Assembly: GCA_017454075.1 (NCBI GenBank)
Contig: JAFTDQ010000040.1
Coordinates: 1 to 19,303, forward strand
From: Clostridia bacterium
Lineage (GTDB): Bacteria; Bacillota_A; Clostridia; Oscillospirales; CAG-272
Direction of reading: 5' to 3'
DNA: 19,303 bases
The notes beneath the pieces are model-generated. The model ran no database searches, was not told where the DNA came from, and saw only the letters and a list, made by a program, of their open reading frames with translations. The stretch's first letter is position 1; each line of letters begins with the position of its first letter. A program made the position numbers and the translations under genes. This document shows, one piece after another, positions 16,437 to 19,303 of this stretch.

Positions 16437-16477
16437 AAAGCGCCGGGGAACGGACGTCCGTTCCCCGGCGCTTTTTT
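16437..16477 (+). terminator. Strong intrinsic terminator of the redox operon
   Basis: A perfect 19-bp inverted repeat centred between 16455 and 16456 (core CGCCGGGGAACGGAC and its complement) ends in six Ts at 16472-16477. On the minus strand only a weak T tract follows, so termination of the convergent surface-protein gene would be less efficient. Confidence 0.92.
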
Positions 16478-16493
16478 AATCGCGGTCAGGTTT

Positions 16494-18494
16494 TTATGGA
16501 TTATCATCTGTGATGCGGAAATATTTGTTAACCGTATATAACTTTCCGTTATATCGGAAAGTCATATACATATGCGACGGAGGATCGTCTTCGGTTTGAC
16601 CCCATGCCGAGCAATAACACATCTGTTCATCAGGAACAAAGTCAAAACCTATTTTTTCAATCGGCTCTCCTGTTATATCATATTCGGGTTCGTAAATCCA
16701 TACAACTGCACCGGTATCAACTCCGCTCACATTGAAGGAATATTTGAGCTCAAACTCCGTTTCAACAACGACTTCAATCGGATTCGACGGTTTCGATCCG
16801 ACGCCGGTGGGAGAGAGGGTTGTGGTGACGCCGGTGTCAACCGTGTCAAAAGAGGAATGAGTTACTATCTGTATCGTGACGAGCGAATCGCCGCACCTTG
16901 AACAGTACGCGCCTTCCGTCAGATAATTGTGTCCCAGCGCCGCGACGGTTGTCTGAGCGGTCAATACCTCCCCGCATACCGAGCAGTGGCTTCCCGCTGT
17001 TTTGCCGGACGCGGTACAGGTTGCCGCAACGGCTCTGTCCTCGACCTCCGTGTGTCCCGCCGCCGGGATTTCCTCGATTTCCGTTTCGCCGCATATCTCG
17101 CAGACGTGTTCGTGAGATCCCGCTTCGGTACAGGTTGCGGCGGAAAGGACCGTCCATTCGCCGTAAACGTGCTCGTGCCGCTCGACCGTCACGGTTATTT
17201 CCCGCGATACGGGCGGATAATCGCTCGACACGGTTATGACAGCCGCGCCTCCGTCGCCGAGCGCCGTCACGTGTCCGTCGGGGGATACCGAGATTAGCCC
17301 GGGGTTGTCGCTTGTAAATGTGAACGACGGTGATTCGTTCTCGCCGACCGTTTCGACTATATAAGGCGTGAGATCCCATTCGTCCCCGAGAATGGCGGAT
17401 GTCTTTTCGTTTATGTCGATCTCGGGACGTATGACCGTGACGGTTACGGCTGATTCAAATTCGGGTGCGCCGCATCTGACCCTGATTACGTGTTCGCCCG
17501 GATCATCGCCGATTATTACTGTCCCGTCGGGCTCAACCGTCATTATTTCCGGCTCGGTGCTTTCAAACGACAGAGCCACGTCGACGGGATTTTCGTCGCC
17601 GTCCAGGAGAATGAGATCCAGACTTGCGGAACTGTTTCCGTACATTCTGAGCTTATCGGCGGAGAGGTGCAGGCCGCTTGCGCTGACCGTTACCGTGACC
17701 GTCGATTCGAGCCCCAGTGCGGGACATCTGACCGTGATGACGACGTAGCCGTAACCGGTTGCGGTGACCGTGCCCTGTTGAGTCACGCTTGCGACCGAAC
17801 CGCCGGAATACTCATATACCAGCGTCGGGTCTCCATCCGGAAAGTCAGACACGCGGTACCCGACGACGCGGGCGCCAAGTTCGGCTGTCTGGCCGAGGGA
17901 GAGGGTAACGGAGGATGGCATTTCGATAAACGGCGCCTCGGTCACCGTTATGCTGACCTCGGAGGACTGACCGAGTTCCGGAGAAGTGACTTTAATTACT
18001 GCGCTTCCCGGCCGCCTTCCTTTCACAAGACCGGATTCGTCGATAACGGCGACGGATTCGTCGGAGCATTCGTAGATCACGCTGACGGCGCTCCGGTTGA
18101 CCCACGCTCCGAGATCACGCTCCTCGCCGGCGTACAACTCGATGCTGTCGGGCGCGGAAAGCGCCGGCTCGTCGTCGTAGTGTATCAGATGATCCCATTC
18201 GTCCCATCCGCGCACAAGGAAATCGTCGCCGAGCGGATCTATGCCGAAGGATGAGAAAATGATGGTGGCGGCGGCGATCGTCGAGGCGACAGGCCACAGG
18301 AAAAACTTTCTGAGTCTCGCGTGTTTTTTCGCCGCGCTCCCGTCGTCGGTTTCATGCGGCTTTCCGCGGTATTTCAGAGTCGGATCTCCGCCCGCGCCGA
18401 AATACGACCGGTCGTCCTTCAACGTAGGAGGGATCCGCTCGGGTAAATTGTATTCCGCGCTGAAATCAACGGGTTCGTAGTCCCTGTTTTTCAA
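16494..18494 (-). CDS. Membrane-anchored surface protein with Ig-like domains and CxxC repeats
   Basis: This is a 666-residue surface protein of unknown function. A charged, cytoplasmic-looking N-terminus of about 60 residues precedes one membrane span (about 64-83, after RLRK), so it is probably a type II anchor with the rest outside. Four bacterial Ig-like (BIG2-type) segments follow at roughly 113-185, 190-271, 273-354 and 357-437, each ending in an alternating T-V-T-V strand. Residues 441-535 hold CTxxG...CxxC repeats (CTEAG at 455 with C465/C468, CTASG at 493 with C504/C507, then C531/C534), and a C-terminal domain (540-666) is unrecognised. There is no LPXTG sorting signal. The start is TTG 18494 with AAAGGAG seven bases upstream; no nearby ATG fits as well. 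It is monocistronic. Such repeats occur in adhesins and surface proteins of gut Clostridia. Confidence 0.85.
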   Translation of the reverse strand: MKNRDYEPVDFSAEYNLPERIPPTLKDDRSYFGAGGDPTLKYRGKPHETDDGSAAKKHARLRKFFLWPVASTIAAATIIFSSFGIDPLGDDFLVRGWDEWDHLIHYDDEPALSAPDSIELYAGEERDLGAWVNRSAVSVIYECSDESVAVIDESGLVKGRRPGSAVIKVTSPELGQSSEVSITVTEAPFIEMPSSVTLSLGQTAELGARVVGYRVSDFPDGDPTLVYEYSGGSVASVTQQGTVTATGYGYVVITVRCPALGLESTVTVTVSASGLHLSADKLRMYGNSSASLDLILLDGDENPVDVALSFESTEPEIMTVEPDGTVIIGDDPGEHVIRVRCGAPEFESAVTVTVIRPEIDINEKTSAILGDEWDLTPYIVETVGENESPSFTFTSDNPGLISVSPDGHVTALGDGGAAVITVSSDYPPVSREITVTVERHEHVYGEWTVLSAATCTEAGSHEHVCEICGETEIEEIPAAGHTEVEDRAVAATCTASGKTAGSHCSVCGEVLTAQTTVAALGHNYLTEGAYCSRCGDSLVTIQIVTHSSFDTVDTGVTTTLSPTGVGSKPSNPIEVVVETEFELKYSFNVSGVDTGAVVWIYEPEYDITGEPIEKIGFDFVPDEQMCYCSAWGQTEDDPPSHMYMTFRYNGKLYTVNKYFRITDDNP

Positions 18495-18577
18495 GGTCTC
18501 GCTCCTTTCGGGTCGCTGTGCCGGCGGAACCGTCCGTTTCCGCCCCTTTTATCCTTTTCCGCGGCGTTATCGTTTTT

Positions 18578-18606
18578 ATTATATGATAATTCCGCCGGAT
18601 TGTCAA
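18578..18606 (-). promoter_or_regulatory. Consensus promoter of the Ig-like surface protein gene
   Basis: On the minus strand, TTGACA (18606-18601) and TATAAT (18583-18578) are 17 bases apart, a full consensus match. Transcription should start near 18571, giving a leader of about 75 nt. Confidence 0.85.
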
Positions 18607-18615
18607 GATGCAGAG

Positions 18616-18679
18616 GCAGTTCCGGGAAAACTGTTTCACTCCCGCGAAACGGTATCCGGAGACCGAACTGCGGATTTTT
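18616..18679 (+). other. Nested stem-loop with T tract between divergent promoters
   Basis: Outer arms GCAGTTC (18616-18622) and GAACTGC (18665-18671) enclose CCGG/CCGG pairs and an inner 8-bp stem (18630-18637 with 18646-18653, one G-T wobble). ATTTTTA follows. The shape is that of a plus-strand terminator, but no plus-strand gene precedes it. Confidence 0.4.
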
Positions 18680-18682
18680 AAC

Positions 18683-18711
18683 TTGACGGAACAGCTCCGA
18701 TGTGATATAAT
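18683..18711 (+). promoter_or_regulatory. Promoter of the NifU-like gene
   Basis: TTGACG (18683-18688) and TATAAT (18706-18711) are 17 bases apart, with a TGA extended -10 triplet directly before the hexamer. The start site should be near 18718, about 34 nt before the ATG. Confidence 0.82.
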
Positions 18712-18751
18712 AACACAGTTAACAATGACGCAAGGCGTCGGGAGGTATTAT

Positions 18752-19303
18752 ATGAGTGAATGTCCTTATGCCGAGACTGCTGAAGTCCAGCACATGACAC
18801 ATGTTACAAAGGGCTGCGACCACGGCCCCGCTCCGCTTCCGGAGGAGGGCAAGTGGGTCCAGGCCAGACAGATAACCGATATTTCGGGATATACGCACGG
18901 CATCGGCTGGTGCGCGCCGCAGCAGGGAGCCTGCAAGCTCTCGCTCAACGTCAAGGACGGCGTTATTCAGGAGGCTCTCGTCGAGACGATCGGCTGCTCG
19001 GGAATGACCCATTCGGCGGCGATGGCCGCCGAGATCCTTCCGGGGAAGACGATTCTCGAAGCTCTGAACACCGATCTTGTCTGCGACGCCATCAACACGG
19101 CGATGCGCGAGCTTTTCCTTCAGATCGTTTACGGGCGTACCCAGTCCGCGTTCTCCGAGGGCGGTCTGCTCGTAGGCGCCGGCATGGAGGATCTCGGCAA
19201 GGGAGCGCGTTCCATGATAGGTACGATGTACGGTACGGCCTCGAAGGGCGTTCGCTATCTCGAAATGACCGAGGGCTACTGCACGCGCATGGCGCTTGAC
19301 GAA
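18752..19303 (+). CDS. NifU-like iron-sulfur cluster scaffold protein (3' truncated by window)
   Basis: The first 184 residues of a protein that continues past the window. It resembles the NifU/IscU-like scaffold proteins annotated in Clostridia, which assemble iron-sulfur clusters in the cytoplasm. The visible part has conserved-looking cysteines at C54, C61, C82 (IGCSGMTHSAA) and C111 (LVCDAIN), plus C4 and C22 near the N-terminus. The C61/C82/C111 arrangement is broadly what a scaffold needs, but I assign it by overall resemblance rather than a verified alignment. Further on, GGLLVGAGMEDLGKG and YGTASKGVRYLEM are recognisable family-like stretches. The ATG at 18752 has GGGAGG six bases upstream and its own extended -10 promoter. 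No cysteine desulfurase gene is visible in the window. Confidence 0.72.
   Translation, partial: MSECPYAETAEVQHMTHVTKGCDHGPAPLPEEGKWVQARQITDISGYTHGIGWCAPQQGACKLSLNVKDGVIQEALVETIGCSGMTHSAAMAAEILPGKTILEALNTDLVCDAINTAMRELFLQIVYGRTQSAFSEGGLLVGAGMEDLGKGARSMIGTMYGTASKGVRYLEMTEGYCTRMALDE

Noticed and set aside
18853..19299. 148-codon plus-strand frame at the right edge
   Set aside because: It is an Arg-rich shadow frame of the NifU-like gene that starts at 18752 and runs off the window.

Overview
The window is a G+C-rich stretch of a bacterial chromosome, most likely from an uncultured, probably anaerobic gut member of the Clostridia (Bacillota). The assignment is an inference. It rests on AddA rather than RecBCD, an RpoC of Firmicutes type without the large proteobacterial trigger-loop insert, near-consensus sigma-A promoters with strong AGGAGG-type ribosome binding sites, occasional TTG and GTG starts, and a surface protein with Ig-like folds plus CTxxG...CxxC repeats of a kind common in gut Clostridia. 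No phage, insertion sequence, CRISPR array, rRNA or tRNA was recognised.

Layout. Bases 1-2632 (+) hold the 3' part of addA and a sugar/maltose-type O-acetyltransferase. They end at a hairpin that also terminates the convergent operon. Bases 5754 down to 2681 (-) are a four-gene operon: a Crp/Fnr-family regulator, then the lipoprotein, permease and ATPase of a NitT/TauT-type ABC importer. It is read from a perfect consensus promoter whose start site is covered by a 22-bp palindrome, the likely operator. Bases 6126-5866 (-) are rpsT with its own promoter and terminator. A 430-bp divergent intergenic region follows, with two back-to-back promoters and a leader of about 270 nt in front of rpoB. 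Bases 6557-14238 (+) are rpoB-rpoC, standing without the usual rplKAJL genes upstream or rpsL-rpsG-fusA genes downstream. Bases 14366-16427 (+) are a redox operon: a thioredoxin-type glutathione peroxidase, thioredoxin, NADPH thioredoxin reductase and a small heavy-metal-binding protein, behind a promoter that carries a 15-bp 7-1-7 palindrome of Fur/PerR geometry. Bases 18494-16494 (-) encode a membrane-anchored Ig-like surface protein. From 18752 (+) a NifU-like iron-sulfur scaffold protein runs off the end.

How the genes work together. AddA acts in double-strand-break repair. The Crp-like protein probably controls its own operon and so the supply of importer for an unknown small solute. The redox operon looks like a self-contained peroxide-reducing chain: NADPH to TrxB to TrxA to Gpx.

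The most interesting points are in the RNA polymerase. RpoC carries an extra, tandem copy of a 50-residue module between the bridge helix and the second zinc site. It has unusual residues at the bridge-helix hinge (Ser for a nearly universal Gly, Arg for His) and a Pro directly after the catalytic NADFDGDQM loop. RpoB has two substitutions in the rifampicin-pocket region. Next come the operator-covered Crp promoter and the palindrome at the peroxidase promoter.
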